Positions 13,548-20,757 of a stretch of DNA of 20,757 nt are shown piece by piece. Both the position numbers and the translations under genes were made by a program. This DNA is from a virus, in IMG/VR virus record IMGVR_UViG_3300005098_000037, positions 1-20,757 of that record. One strand, written 5' to 3'. Below the pieces are notes generated by a model. The model was not told where the DNA came from, searched no databases, and saw only the letters and a program-made list of their open reading frames with translations. Every line of letters begins with the position of its first letter. The stretch's first letter is position 1.

Positions 13548-15098
13548 CTACTCCTCTTCCTCCGGCGGGGCGGCCGGCTCCTCTTCGGCGGGGCCGAAGT
13601 CATGCGGCTGCGCCTCGTCGCGCTCGTCGGCCAAGCGCTCGTCCTCGTCCGGGTCCAGCCCCACCCGGGCACGGTATGTACCCCGCGACACCACGCCGTC
13701 GCGGAACATGATACTGAACGCCTGCACGACCTTGAGGAGCTCGTCACGTACGATCTCGGGGAACTCGATCTGCGGCCGCACGCCAACGATCTCCTCGATC
13801 ATGTCGGCGAAGCAGGCGGCGAAGCGCCCGCGGTAATCATTGAACATGGCCAGGATCGGCGACGACTGGGCCAGCGTGCTTGCGAGGTTGGCGTTGCTGG
13901 CGTCGGCGGTGACCATGAACTCCGGCAAGTTGACGCCCGTGGCTATCTGCAACAGGATGGTACGGCCGTCCTCCGCCGCGCTGGCGCCGTCAGGGGGCCC
14001 GCCCGGGTATATCCACTCCTCGTCCCGGCCGACGATGGCCACTGTCCCGGGACGGGGGAGCTTGTGTGCCTCCATGGCCGCCTTGCGCCCGGCCTTGCGT
14101 TTGGGGCCGCTGCCGCCGATCTTGCGGATCAGGGGGATCCGGGTCCGGATGGCCGTCATCGTCAAGCGGTCGAGCTGGAACATGCGGTAATACGCGATCT
14201 GTCGCAGCACGGGCTCCAGGATGGGCCGGCCGCGGTCGGTCAATGACAGGTCGTCCACCTTGAAGTGCGTGACGTCGTTGGCGTAGAACACGTCGGGCCA
14301 TGGTTGCCCGGAGGTCCGGGGGGCATTGCGCAAGCTGGCGTCCACGTCGGTCCGGGTATCCGAAGCCAGCTTGTACGCCCACGGGCGCTCGCGGTTGGTG
14401 GGCGCGGCCACGACCTCCTCGACCTCCAGGGGGCTCAAGCTGTTGATTGTGATGGCCTCGGGCGGCAGCGCGGCCAGGTATGCACGCAACGCGTCCGCGT
14501 CCGGACGTCCGGCCGCCTCGTCCCAGTACCGATCCTCGACCAGCGGCTTCCGGACCACGAACCACTCGCCCAGCAGGTAGGTCAGCGTAATGATGTCGCG
14601 GTACCGCCGCTCCCAGTCGTTGGCCTGCGCGATGATATCCCACCGGGCCTGCGCCGCGCCGTCCGGGTCGACATCGGCCGGGAACAGCACCCGCATGCCC
14701 TTCCCGCACGTCAGGTACGTGTAGGTCTTGATGATGCAGCGGGCGAGCGGATCGCGGTAGTAGAGGTGGTTGCATTGCTTGAGCACGCGCTGGCGGTTGG
14801 TCTGGGACAACGGTAACACGCGCAGCCCACGCCCCATCGCGTTCCACGTGCGGGTGTCCCGGGCCAGGTCGCTCAGCGTCTCACGCTCAGTCGCACGGAC
14901 CAGGCGCAGGGTGTTGGCCTCCTCGTGGAGGTCCTCGCGCAGCTCCTCCAGCAGCGGGTCCGCCGTGAACAGCCAGTCCAGGAGGACATCGGGGTCTGCG
15001 TGCGCGCAGCCGGACGCCGGGCGCCAGCTCGGTCCTTCGCCTGCCGGGTCGTCCTCGTCGGGCGTGGGGTGGTCTGTCGTTGTGGGGCGCGTGGTCAT
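13548..15098 (-). CDS. Phage portal protein
   Basis: This 516-residue protein sits between terminase and MuF, the portal's usual place. The portal forms the ring through which DNA is packed and leaves. The pattern MGRGLRVLPLSQTNRQRVLK, YYRDPLARCIIKTYTYLTCG, then a long helical stem region (ILEPVLRQIAYYRMFQLDRL) and TAIRTRIPLIRKI is typical. Residues VNLPEFMVTADASNANLAST match the tunnel-loop region of portals. The N-terminus (first 40 residues) is Pro/Asp/Thr-rich and the end is acidic (PAEEEPAAPPEEEE). ATG 15098 lies only three bases after the terminase stop; its site GGGAGGAG lies inside that gene, so translation is likely coupled. Confidence 0.9.
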   Translation of the reverse strand: MTTRPTTTDHPTPDEDDPAGEGPSWRPASGCAHADPDVLLDWLFTADPLLEELREDLHEEANTLRLVRATERETLSDLARDTRTWNAMGRGLRVLPLSQTNRQRVLKQCNHLYYRDPLARCIIKTYTYLTCGKGMRVLFPADVDPDGAAQARWDIIAQANDWERRYRDIITLTYLLGEWFVVRKPLVEDRYWDEAAGRPDADALRAYLAALPPEAITINSLSPLEVEEVVAAPTNRERPWAYKLASDTRTDVDASLRNAPRTSGQPWPDVFYANDVTHFKVDDLSLTDRGRPILEPVLRQIAYYRMFQLDRLTMTAIRTRIPLIRKIGGSGPKRKAGRKAAMEAHKLPRPGTVAIVGRDEEWIYPGGPPDGASAAEDGRTILLQIATGVNLPEFMVTADASNANLASTLAQSSPILAMFNDYRGRFAACFADMIEEIVGVRPQIEFPEIVRDELLKVVQAFSIMFRDGVVSRGTYRARVGLDPDEDERLADERDEAQPHDFGPAEEEPAAPPEEEE

Positions 15099-15101
15099 GG
15101 T

Positions 15102-16586
15102 TCAGTACTCCTCCCATTGGGCCGACCAGCCGGTGGCGTCCCAGTTGTCTTCCAGGTCGTCGAAGCGGCCGTCGTCGCCGCCGACGTAGTCTATCTGCGC
15201 CTCGGGCTCCCCTGCCCGGCGGCTGAAGCTGTCCGGCGGCTCGGTGGCCATACACGCATAACGTAGCGCGTCGCATGTGTGGTCGTTGAGCTTGCGCGGG
15301 CGCGGGACCTTGGCCGTGGGGTCCATGATGTAGTGCAGCATATCACCGATCAGCCCGGTACAGCACGCACCCACGTGCAGATAACCATGCGCCAGCAAGC
15401 GACCGACACGCTCGATCCCAGCGTTGACGGCATTAACGGCGGGCTCGATGTGGATACCCTCGGCGTCGAACTCAGCGGCCCAATGCGGATCGGCCGGGTC
15501 GCCGACAAACCGTACCATATCCACGCCGCCGTACAGGTCCGAGATTGCCTTGATGTGCACGGCGTGTTCGCTGGTCCGGCGGCGCGGCGCCGAGTACTCG
15601 GCCAGGACCTGTACCTGCTGGCTCGGCCCAACGGCGATCCAGACCGCCGCCAGTGGCGCCGTGAACCCAAAGTCCACGCCGCAGACAACGTCCCAACCCT
15701 TGGGGCAGGGGAGCTGGTCGGTGCCGGCTGGTGCCCGCAGCAGGTGGCCGGGCTCGTCGGGGTCGTCGGCGAACCGGTCCTTGAACTCGGGCCACACGCG
15801 CCCCGAAATGTCCTTGAACTGCGCCTCGTACTCTTGCTCGAACTCCCAGGGGCGCAGTTGCTGCCTGGCCGCTTCGATCTCCTCGGGGGCGATGTGTACC
15901 GCCTCGCGCGACGGGCTGTGCCACCAAGCCCAGCGCGGGTCCTGGCCGCTGCGGGCGCGGTGCCAGAGGGCTTCGAGGTGGGGGCCCTTGAGGGCGTTAG
16001 GGGTCCCGATGAACAGGGCGTGCCCCCGCGTGGCCACGAGCATGGGCTGGATGGCCTGGGTCCACGCCTCCATTCGCATGGTCCCGTACTCGTCGAGCAC
16101 CACGCTGGTCAAGCTCGGTCCGCGCAGGCTGTCGCTGTCGGCGGCGCCGATCAGGAATATCTTGCTGCCGTTCTGGAGGTACAGGCACAACGAACTCTCG
16201 TTGGGGCGCCGGGACATCATGCCGCGTGGCAGGATGGCCTTGGCCTTGTCCCAGGCAATGCGCTTGGCCTGCTTGTACGTCGGGGCCACATACCAATGGA
16301 TCGTGCCCGGGTGAAGCACGGCGCGGCGGAATATCCACAGCAAGGCGGTGACGGTCTTGCCGCGTTGCCGCCCCCACACGCAGATCTTGCGCGGGTGCTG
16401 GTCCTCGATCACGGTCTGCTGCAAGGTGTCGGGCTGGATGCCGAAGCGTATGTGCAGGCGCGGCGCCCGCTGGGCCAGGCCCTGCTGCGAGCGCTGGAAT
16501 GTCCGCTTGCGCACGTGGCGGCGCCACCGGTCCACTGCCCGGGCCAGGTGGCGGGCTTCGCGCTGCAGGTCAGCGGGCGAGGTCAT
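15102..16586 (-). CDS. Terminase large subunit (ATPase and nuclease)
   Basis: This 494-residue protein drives DNA into the prohead and cuts it. Walker A is VWGRQRGKTVTA (residues 70-81), Walker B is SVVLDEYG (161-168, Asp165 and Glu166), and FIGTP (192-196) fits the coupling motif. The RNase H-like nuclease follows: GVDFGFTAPLAAVW (Asp305), FVGDPAD (Asp363) and NDHTCDALRYA (Asp439). All the parts needed for both activities are present. Its ATG overlaps the TGA of the small terminase gene (ATGA). The end is acidic and Trp-rich (NWDATGWSAQWEEY). Packaging type (cos or headful) cannot be judged from this text alone. Confidence 0.95.
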   Translation of the reverse strand: MTSPADLQREARHLARAVDRWRRHVRKRTFQRSQQGLAQRAPRLHIRFGIQPDTLQQTVIEDQHPRKICVWGRQRGKTVTALLWIFRRAVLHPGTIHWYVAPTYKQAKRIAWDKAKAILPRGMMSRRPNESSLCLYLQNGSKIFLIGAADSDSLRGPSLTSVVLDEYGTMRMEAWTQAIQPMLVATRGHALFIGTPNALKGPHLEALWHRARSGQDPRWAWWHSPSREAVHIAPEEIEAARQQLRPWEFEQEYEAQFKDISGRVWPEFKDRFADDPDEPGHLLRAPAGTDQLPCPKGWDVVCGVDFGFTAPLAAVWIAVGPSQQVQVLAEYSAPRRRTSEHAVHIKAISDLYGGVDMVRFVGDPADPHWAAEFDAEGIHIEPAVNAVNAGIERVGRLLAHGYLHVGACCTGLIGDMLHYIMDPTAKVPRPRKLNDHTCDALRYACMATEPPDSFSRRAGEPEAQIDYVGGDDGRFDDLEDNWDATGWSAQWEEY

Positions 16587-17302
16587 GCGCCCTCCCCTGG
16601 ATCGCTGTCCTTTGCCGGCGGTGGCACAGCGCCGCCCACGTCGTCGGGCAGCACCTCGTGCTCGACGGTGATATCCGTCACGGCGGGCAATGCGGGCGGC
16701 GGGCGGCGCTTCGCCGCGCGGACCCGGCGCACCATGGCCTCGTCATAGGCCGGCCCGTCGGGGCTGCCGTATTCCAGGATCACGTCGCGGACTTGCCGCA
16801 GGCTGTTACTGTCCTCGACGTTGGTCATGGCCTCGATGACGCGGCGCACGGCGTCGGCGTAATGCACCACCCAGCGGCGGTAGTCCTTAGCCGTGATTGC
16901 GCCGAGGGTGTAATCCTCTTCAAGCCGCAGGCGCTGGAGCTGGAGGTCGCGCAACTGGGCCTTGAGCACGTCCATCGGCTGCTCGGGCAGGGCGTCGTAT
17001 ACGTGGAGCTCGCGTTCGTCGAGGTAGTCGCGCAGGTCGGCGCCGTCGTGGTGCTCGTCGAGGGGCACCATGACCGGTACCAGGCGCAGGGCGCGGAACA
17101 GGGCCTCCAGGGCGGGGAGCTTGGGTACCGCGCGGCCGGCCAGCCAGGACTGCAGGGCCCGGGGGCGCACCCCGGCCGCCCGTGCCAGGCTGGATACACT
17201 GATACCGCGGGAGTCGACCGCCCGGCGGATCTGGAGCAGGAGAAGGGATTGAAGCGATGGGGCGTTGTCCCCCGGGGTGCCTGTATCGTCCGGTGCCGCC
17301 AT
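16583..17302 (-). CDS. Probable terminase small subunit with XRE-like HTH
   Basis: This 239-residue protein stands directly upstream of the large terminase and overlaps it by four bases. Residues about 18-74 form an XRE-type helix-turn-helix (VSSLARAAGVRPRALQSWLA, then VPKLPALEALFRALRL). The middle is a charged coiled coil (VLKAQLRDLQLQRLRLEEDY), suited to oligomers, followed by a short helical part and a Pro/Asp-rich tail. Small terminases bind pac or cos DNA through an N-terminal HTH and form rings, which fits. The XRE form of HTH is more usual in repressors, so a dual role or a repressor located here is possible. Start: ATG 17302, weak GAAGGG upstream. Confidence 0.7.
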   Translation of the reverse strand: MAAPDDTGTPGDNAPSLQSLLLLQIRRAVDSRGISVSSLARAAGVRPRALQSWLAGRAVPKLPALEALFRALRLVPVMVPLDEHHDGADLRDYLDERELHVYDALPEQPMDVLKAQLRDLQLQRLRLEEDYTLGAITAKDYRRWVVHYADAVRRVIEAMTNVEDSNSLRQVRDVILEYGSPDGPAYDEAMVRRVRAAKRRPPPALPAVTDITVEHEVLPDDVGGAVPPPAKDSDPGEGA

Positions 17303-17342
17303 CGCTGTCGCCGTGCCCTTCTCTACTCATGACGCACGCGCA

Positions 17343-17363
17343 CCCGCCCTTCAAGAGGGCGGG
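17343..17363 (-). terminator. Perfect GC hairpin between ParB-like and terminase genes
   Basis: CCCGCCCT-TCAAG-AGGGCGGG is a perfect 8-bp stem with a 5-base loop, in the 95-bp gap before the terminase block. There is no T-run on either strand, so it is not a classic terminator. It may pause transcription, protect mRNA ends, or form part of a packaging recognition site beside the small terminase gene. Confidence 0.5.
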
Positions 17364-17397
17364 CCGCGGTGCAATGCAAGCGGTGATGCGGCCGGTT

Positions 17398-18219
17398 TTA
17401 CTTACCCTCGCTGTCGGCGAACGCGCGGCACACCCGCAGCAGGCCGGCGGTAGTATCACCTGCCGGTCCGGCTGCCTGAAGCACGGCCTGGACCTCGGCT
17501 ACCTCATCGGCCGTGAAGCCCCGGACCACGAGCCACCCGGCCTCAGCCAGGGCGGCCATGATGCCCGCCACGCGGTCGGGGGGCAGGGTGGTCAGCTCGC
17601 GCACCAGCTCTTCGGCGGCCACGTCGTCCACCTCGGCGGGCGCTGCCTGTTCGCCACCGGTCGAGGGGACCACCGCTTGGGGCTGGGTCGCCGTATCGCC
17701 CGCGGGGCTGCCCTCGCCTTCTTCGCCGCCGCTTGCGTCCGGCGGCGGCACCTTGTACTGGTCCCAGTCGAAGTCCAGGGACTTGTACAAGTCGCCCAGC
17801 TGGTCGGTCGTGAACGGCAGGCTCTCGGCCAGCACGTCGACCGACAGGCCGTCTTCATCCACCAGGCTGCGGATCAGCTTGGCCTCGGCTACCAGGTCCG
17901 GGTTGCCACGCAGGTGGATGAACACCTCGACGAGCTGCTTGGCTTCGGTGTCGGTCACCTTGCCCAGGTCCCAGGCGGGGATCTGCTTCATGCCGAGCTC
18001 CTTGGCCGCGCGCCAGCGGTGCTCGCCGTCGATGATCTCGTACTCGCCGTCGGCGGCCAGACGTACGATGATCGGCTGGGCAAAGCCGTACGCGTGGATG
18101 CTGGCCTTCTGCCGGTCGTACATGAAGGCGTCCTGTACGTTGGGGTTCCATGGGTTGGGTCGGATCTTATCGACGTCGAGCTTGGTTGCTTTGCCGCGCA
18201 GCTTTGGCTTGCTGGCCAT
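17398..18219 (-). CDS. ParB-like nuclease-domain protein
   Basis: This protein has 273 residues. The N-terminal 100 or so residues fit the ParB/Srx fold: LDVDKIRPNPWNPN, IHAYGFAQPIIVRLAADG and EYEIIDGEHRWRAAKELGMK (the GEHRWRAA motif that binds nucleotide in ParB proteins, residues 65-72). Residues about 155-205 are a low-complexity Pro/Gly/Glu/Thr linker, and the C-terminus is a helical domain (DRVAGIMAALAEAGWLVVRG). Phages often carry ParB-like proteins next to methylases or terminase genes; their role is not settled and may involve partition, nicking or regulation. There is no ParA here. ATG 18219 follows AAGGAGAG. Strong for the domain, weak for function. Confidence 0.82.
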   Translation of the reverse strand: MASKPKLRGKATKLDVDKIRPNPWNPNVQDAFMYDRQKASIHAYGFAQPIIVRLAADGEYEIIDGEHRWRAAKELGMKQIPAWDLGKVTDTEAKQLVEVFIHLRGNPDLVAEAKLIRSLVDEDGLSVDVLAESLPFTTDQLGDLYKSLDFDWDQYKVPPPDASGGEEGEGSPAGDTATQPQAVVPSTGGEQAAPAEVDDVAAEELVRELTTLPPDRVAGIMAALAEAGWLVVRGFTADEVAEVQAVLQAAGPAGDTTAGLLRVCRAFADSEGK

Positions 18220-18232
18220 GCAGGGTCTCTCC

Positions 18233-18628
18233 TTACTCCATGATCTTGCGGAGCCTGGCCGCCGTTAATGGAGGGGATGCGCCCCCGACCTCTTCGACGA
18301 CGATCTCCAGCGTGCCCTCGTCATGCGTAGCGTAATAGTCAAGCACCGCGCGGCGAACTGCCATCAGGGCCGACAGGAAGTCGCTCCGGCGCGCGCGCAG
18401 GCAGATCACCCGGCGGGTCGATCCACGGTTGTCCTCCAACATGGGGTGTCCCTTCCCTGCTACCAGCAGCAGCGACCACAGCCACGCCCGCTGCCAGGTC
18501 TGTACCAGGAACAGTAATGCTTCCACCAGCACCCACGCCGCCACGGCCCACCAGAACGAACCATAGCGCCCCAGCGCCAGCCCCCCAACAAAGACTAGCC
18601 GGACCAGGGCAGAGATCCAGGGGAACAT
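18233..18628 (-). CDS. Small membrane protein with cytoplasmic tail
   Basis: This 131-residue protein is not recognised. Residues 6-22 and 25-45 are hydrophobic (ALVRLVFVGGLALG, WWAVAAWVLVEALLFLVQTW), and a third short stretch follows (LWSLLLVAG), so it likely crosses the membrane two or three times. Residues 63-131 are soluble and basic to acidic (STRRVICLRARRSDF, YYATHDEGTLEIVVEEVGG). An ATG at 18442 (residue 63) has GGGAAGGGAC upstream, so a separate 69-residue soluble protein could also be made. It lies 18 bases after the methylase gene. A holin-like role is possible from the hydrophobic part, but there is no lysin next to it, so no function is assigned. Confidence 0.62.
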   Translation of the reverse strand: MFPWISALVRLVFVGGLALGRYGSFWWAVAAWVLVEALLFLVQTWQRAWLWSLLLVAGKGHPMLEDNRGSTRRVICLRARRSDFLSALMAVRRAVLDYYATHDEGTLEIVVEEVGGASPPLTAARLRKIME

Positions 18629-18646
18629 ACCACGCCACCCGGGCCT

Positions 18647-19591
18647 TCAGGGCGCGTCGGGGCGGCGGAACACCAGCACGTGCTCGTGCTCGACGAGGGG
18701 ATAGGCCGGGTTGCGTTTGCGTTGGACGTGCTGGTAGAAGCCCGGGCGGATCGGGCGCAGGTGATAGCCGACGTAGTGCAGCCCGCCAGCCTCGGCCAGC
18801 GTCACGGTGTCGAGGTCGAGCCGCACCACCCGCGCCTGGCGGACGAAGTTCTTGATGTGGACGAGCACCAGGCCGTTGGCCGGGGGGACACGGGCGAAGG
18901 CGCCCAGGATCGCGGCCCACTCGTAGAGGAACGATGACCGGGCGGTGGGCCCGCAGGCGCGGTCTTCGCCCGACAGCACGCCGGCCACGGAGCCGTACGG
19001 CCGGTCGTGGTTGCCGATCTGGTCGGGGTGGTCGCCGTAATCCTCCATCGCGCCCGTCAGGTGCAGGTCGCGGATTATGCGGCGCTGCATCTCGCTGTGC
19101 CGGCCCGGGTGGTGGCCGGTGGGGCCGAATGGCGGGCTGGTCAGGATCAGGTGGTAAGGGGCGTCCCGGGGTAGGAGGCGGCGGAGGTGCTTGGCATTAC
19201 CTACGCGGAACCATACGGCCCCCGGGCGGAGCGCGGCCGGCAACCGGCGCTTGGCCTGGTCCAGGGCCGCGCGGGCCAGCATTGCCCACCGGCGTTCGAG
19301 CTCCACGCCCGCGGCGCAGCGGTTCAGCCGCAGGGCCTCGATCAGCGTGGTCCCAATGCCGGCCATCGGATCGAGCACCCGCTGGCCCGGGCGCGAGTAG
19401 CGCTCGATAAGCCAGCGGGCCAGCTCCACCACCATCTTGCCCGGGTGGACCATGCACTGGACCGGGTACCACTCGCGCCGGGCCACTGCGTGCCGGGCGC
19501 AAGTGCCCAGGTCGATCATACCCAGGAAGGGCGCGCGCCCGGGGAGGCCGTCGGTGGACCAAGGGACGGGAGGGGGAGTGGGTGATGTCAC
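18647..19591 (-). CDS. DNA methyltransferase with TSPPF motif (N4-cytosine or N6-adenine)
   Basis: This protein has 314 residues from GTG 19591, which overlaps the TGA of the previous methylase (GTGA). A longer open frame up to 19789 overlaps that gene and is rejected. Motif I is VLDPMAGIGTTLIEALRL (residues 72-89), binding S-adenosylmethionine, and motif IV is LILTSPPFGP (148-157). The TSPPF form is usual in N4-cytosine and some N6-adenine methylases. A target region follows with MEDYGDHPDQIGNHDRPYGS. The conserved order puts the cofactor motif before the catalytic one (beta-like). It probably marks the phage DNA against host restriction. No partner endonuclease is seen. Target specificity cannot be read off. 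Confidence 0.85.
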   Translation of the reverse strand: MTSPTPPPVPWSTDGLPGRAPFLGMIDLGTCARHAVARREWYPVQCMVHPGKMVVELARWLIERYSRPGQRVLDPMAGIGTTLIEALRLNRCAAGVELERRWAMLARAALDQAKRRLPAALRPGAVWFRVGNAKHLRRLLPRDAPYHLILTSPPFGPTGHHPGRHSEMQRRIIRDLHLTGAMEDYGDHPDQIGNHDRPYGSVAGVLSGEDRACGPTARSSFLYEWAAILGAFARVPPANGLVLVHIKNFVRQARVVRLDLDTVTLAEAGGLHYVGYHLRPIRPGFYQHVQRKRNPAYPLVEHEHVLVFRRPDAP

Positions 19592-20508
19592 GTAGTGGCC
19601 TCCGGGGCGGGGGCCAAGCACGCCGGGGAGAACCAGACACATTCCCGCTGCCTGTTTGTGTTCTTCGAGGACGCATAGCCACTCTTGCCTACCCACCGTA
19701 CCTGCTGCCAGCCCGGGAGGTCGTAGTCCCCGACGTGCCCACACAGGGCAATCCGCAAGTTGGGGCATGCGCCTGCCTTCCTGCACCATTGCTCCACGGC
19801 GGCTGCTACGTGCGCACCAGCACCTACAGCGTAAGCCGTAACCGTCAGATCGGATCCTCGGTAGGGGGGGTCAAGGAATACCCCAATCATGGCACCAGTT
19901 CCTGTCCGCAAGGTGCCTGGGCCTAGTACGCGAGTCCAATCACCACAAAGAACACGGACACACGCAAGCCGCGCCTGCAGCTCATGTAGCCACGTGACGA
20001 GCTCCTGCTGGCGATCCGGGCGGTAGAAAACCGAGTACGGCGCTGCACGAGGCTGCCCATGGTAGTTCCCCTTCATCGCCTTGAAGTACCCACTCCCGAT
20101 CCAGCACGCCATAGCCCACACCCACCGGCCGGCGATTTCGGCATCATAGTACCCAATGTCTGCCTCTAACCTGGCCAGTAGGGAGGATAACCGCCACCGT
20201 AACCAGCCCTCCGTAGCGCGCAGTTCCGCCTCGTTGACTGGGCGGACCGCATGCTTGGCCACAACGTCCGGATCAGCGCTTACGGCACGCCAGCAGTTGC
20301 AGATCAGTCCGTCCTTATCGTTCACGGTCTCGCCGCCGGCGCCACAATGCTCGTGCTCCCGGGGTCTGCCTAAGAGGACGGCTCCACTGCCGAAGAACGG
20401 CTCGACGTAATACTTCACATCGCCCAGCCGCTCCCAGACGATATGGGCTACGCGTCGCTTCCCGCCGAACCACGGGAACGGTGCACGTAATGGCTGACTG
20501 TCGGTCAT
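19588..20508 (-). CDS. D12-class N6-adenine DNA methylase (Dam-like)
   Basis: This 306-residue protein has all the expected motifs of the D12 class: PFPWFGGKRR (residues 10-19), YVEPFFGSGAVLL (34-46), a later NDKDGLICNCWRAV (63-76) and the catalytic FLDPPYRG (211-218), with RQRECVWFSPACL near the C-terminus. It transfers a methyl group from S-adenosylmethionine to adenine N6. The order (motif I early, DPPY late, target region between) is the alpha class. In sampled lines its G+C (about 62%) is lower than in the next gene (about 77% at 19081-19140). ATG 20508 overlaps the TGA of the upstream gene. The target site is not known from sequence, though GATC is usual for this class. Confidence 0.9.
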   Translation of the reverse strand: MTDSQPLRAPFPWFGGKRRVAHIVWERLGDVKYYVEPFFGSGAVLLGRPREHEHCGAGGETVNDKDGLICNCWRAVSADPDVVAKHAVRPVNEAELRATEGWLRWRLSSLLARLEADIGYYDAEIAGRWVWAMACWIGSGYFKAMKGNYHGQPRAAPYSVFYRPDRQQELVTWLHELQARLACVRVLCGDWTRVLGPGTLRTGTGAMIGVFLDPPYRGSDLTVTAYAVGAGAHVAAAVEQWCRKAGACPNLRIALCGHVGDYDLPGWQQVRWVGKSGYASSKNTNRQRECVWFSPACLAPAPEATT

Positions 20509-20757
20509 GCCTCACACTCCTCCACCAACCACAAGACGCCTTGGCGGGCCGGCTGGGAGGTAACCGCGCGGCGCAAGTGCAGGGCACGTAACGCTGCCTG
20601 CGCCACCTCGACTGGCACGGCGCAGTATGCCGCATACTGGGCCAGGGTGAACGGGCCGGTCCTATCCACCAGCTGACGCGCCAGGCGCAAGAACGTATCC
20701 AGGTCGTCGGGCGCCAGTTCGTCGTCGTCGGCCGGCCGCTTCCCCCGCAGCCCCGGG
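20505..20757 (-). CDS. Hypothetical winged-helix-like protein, 5' end outside window
   Basis: The frame is open from the right edge to a TGA at 20505-20507, giving 83 residues of the C-terminus; the start lies beyond the window. A TTG at 20690 is in frame but the coding look continues upstream (ADDDELAPDDLDTFLRLARQ), so it is probably not the start. The visible part has a helix, then TGPFTLAQYAAYCAVPVEVA, a second helix and a strand pair (RAVTSQPARQGVLWLVEE), which resembles a small winged-helix DNA-binding fold. It overlaps the adenine methylase start by four bases, so the two are probably made together. No function is assigned. Confidence 0.6.
   Translation of the reverse strand, partial: PGLRGKRPADDDELAPDDLDTFLRLARQLVDRTGPFTLAQYAAYCAVPVEVAQAALRALHLRRAVTSQPARQGVLWLVEECEA

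Noticed and set aside
19592-19789. Longer start for the second methylase
   Set aside because: It would overlap the adenine methylase gene by about 200 bases. The GTG at 19591 overlaps the stop by four bases, as in other genes here.
1-20757. CRISPR array, insertion sequence, integrase or lysis genes
   Set aside because: I saw no spaced repeat array, no transposase or integrase text, and no endolysin. The only repeats are the pair at 10467-10537 and the tube gene duplication.

Overview
The window is about two thirds G+C by eye. It carries one uninterrupted block of tailed-phage (or prophage) genes, all on the minus strand, so it reads biologically from right to left. Terminase, portal, MuF, prohead protease, HK97-fold capsid, neck genes, tail tube, frameshifted tail chaperone and tape measure follow in the standard order. 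No sheath gene lies beside the tube genes, which points to a non-contractile (siphovirus-like) tail. There are no integrase, repressor, lysis, tRNA or host housekeeping genes, so host and lifestyle cannot be named. Composition suggests a high-GC bacterial host.

Right to left, the pre-packaging block (20757-17398) has a partial winged-helix-like gene, a D12-class adenine methylase, a second methylase with a TSPPF motif, a small membrane protein and a ParB-like protein. Several of these overlap by 4 bases. The packaging and head block (17302-6574) has an HTH small terminase candidate, large terminase, portal, a 750-residue MuF protein with a C-terminal HELGH zincin-like domain, two small coupled unknown genes, a 346-bp non-coding island with repeats and hairpins, a zinc-ribbon/protease/scaffold polyprotein, a DUF2190-like decoration protein, a Mu gpT-like major capsid protein and a small beta-rich protein. 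The neck and tail block (6546-1) has an adaptor, a stopper, an HK97 gp10-like protein, a tail terminator, two tandem paralogous tube proteins, the G/GT chaperone pair made by a probable -1 frameshift on T_TTT_TTC, and a tape measure that runs off the left edge.

The points most worth attention are: (1) the MuF-zincin fusion, which looks like a phage-delivered effector, followed by two unknown small genes; (2) the frameshift site joining the two chaperone frames; (3) the duplicated tube gene, one copy carrying an extra domain of about 150 residues; (4) the AT-rich island with paired 22-bp repeats and a terminator-like hairpin; (5) a likely internal start giving a separate scaffold protein. Function calls come from motif recognition and gene order; no database search was possible.
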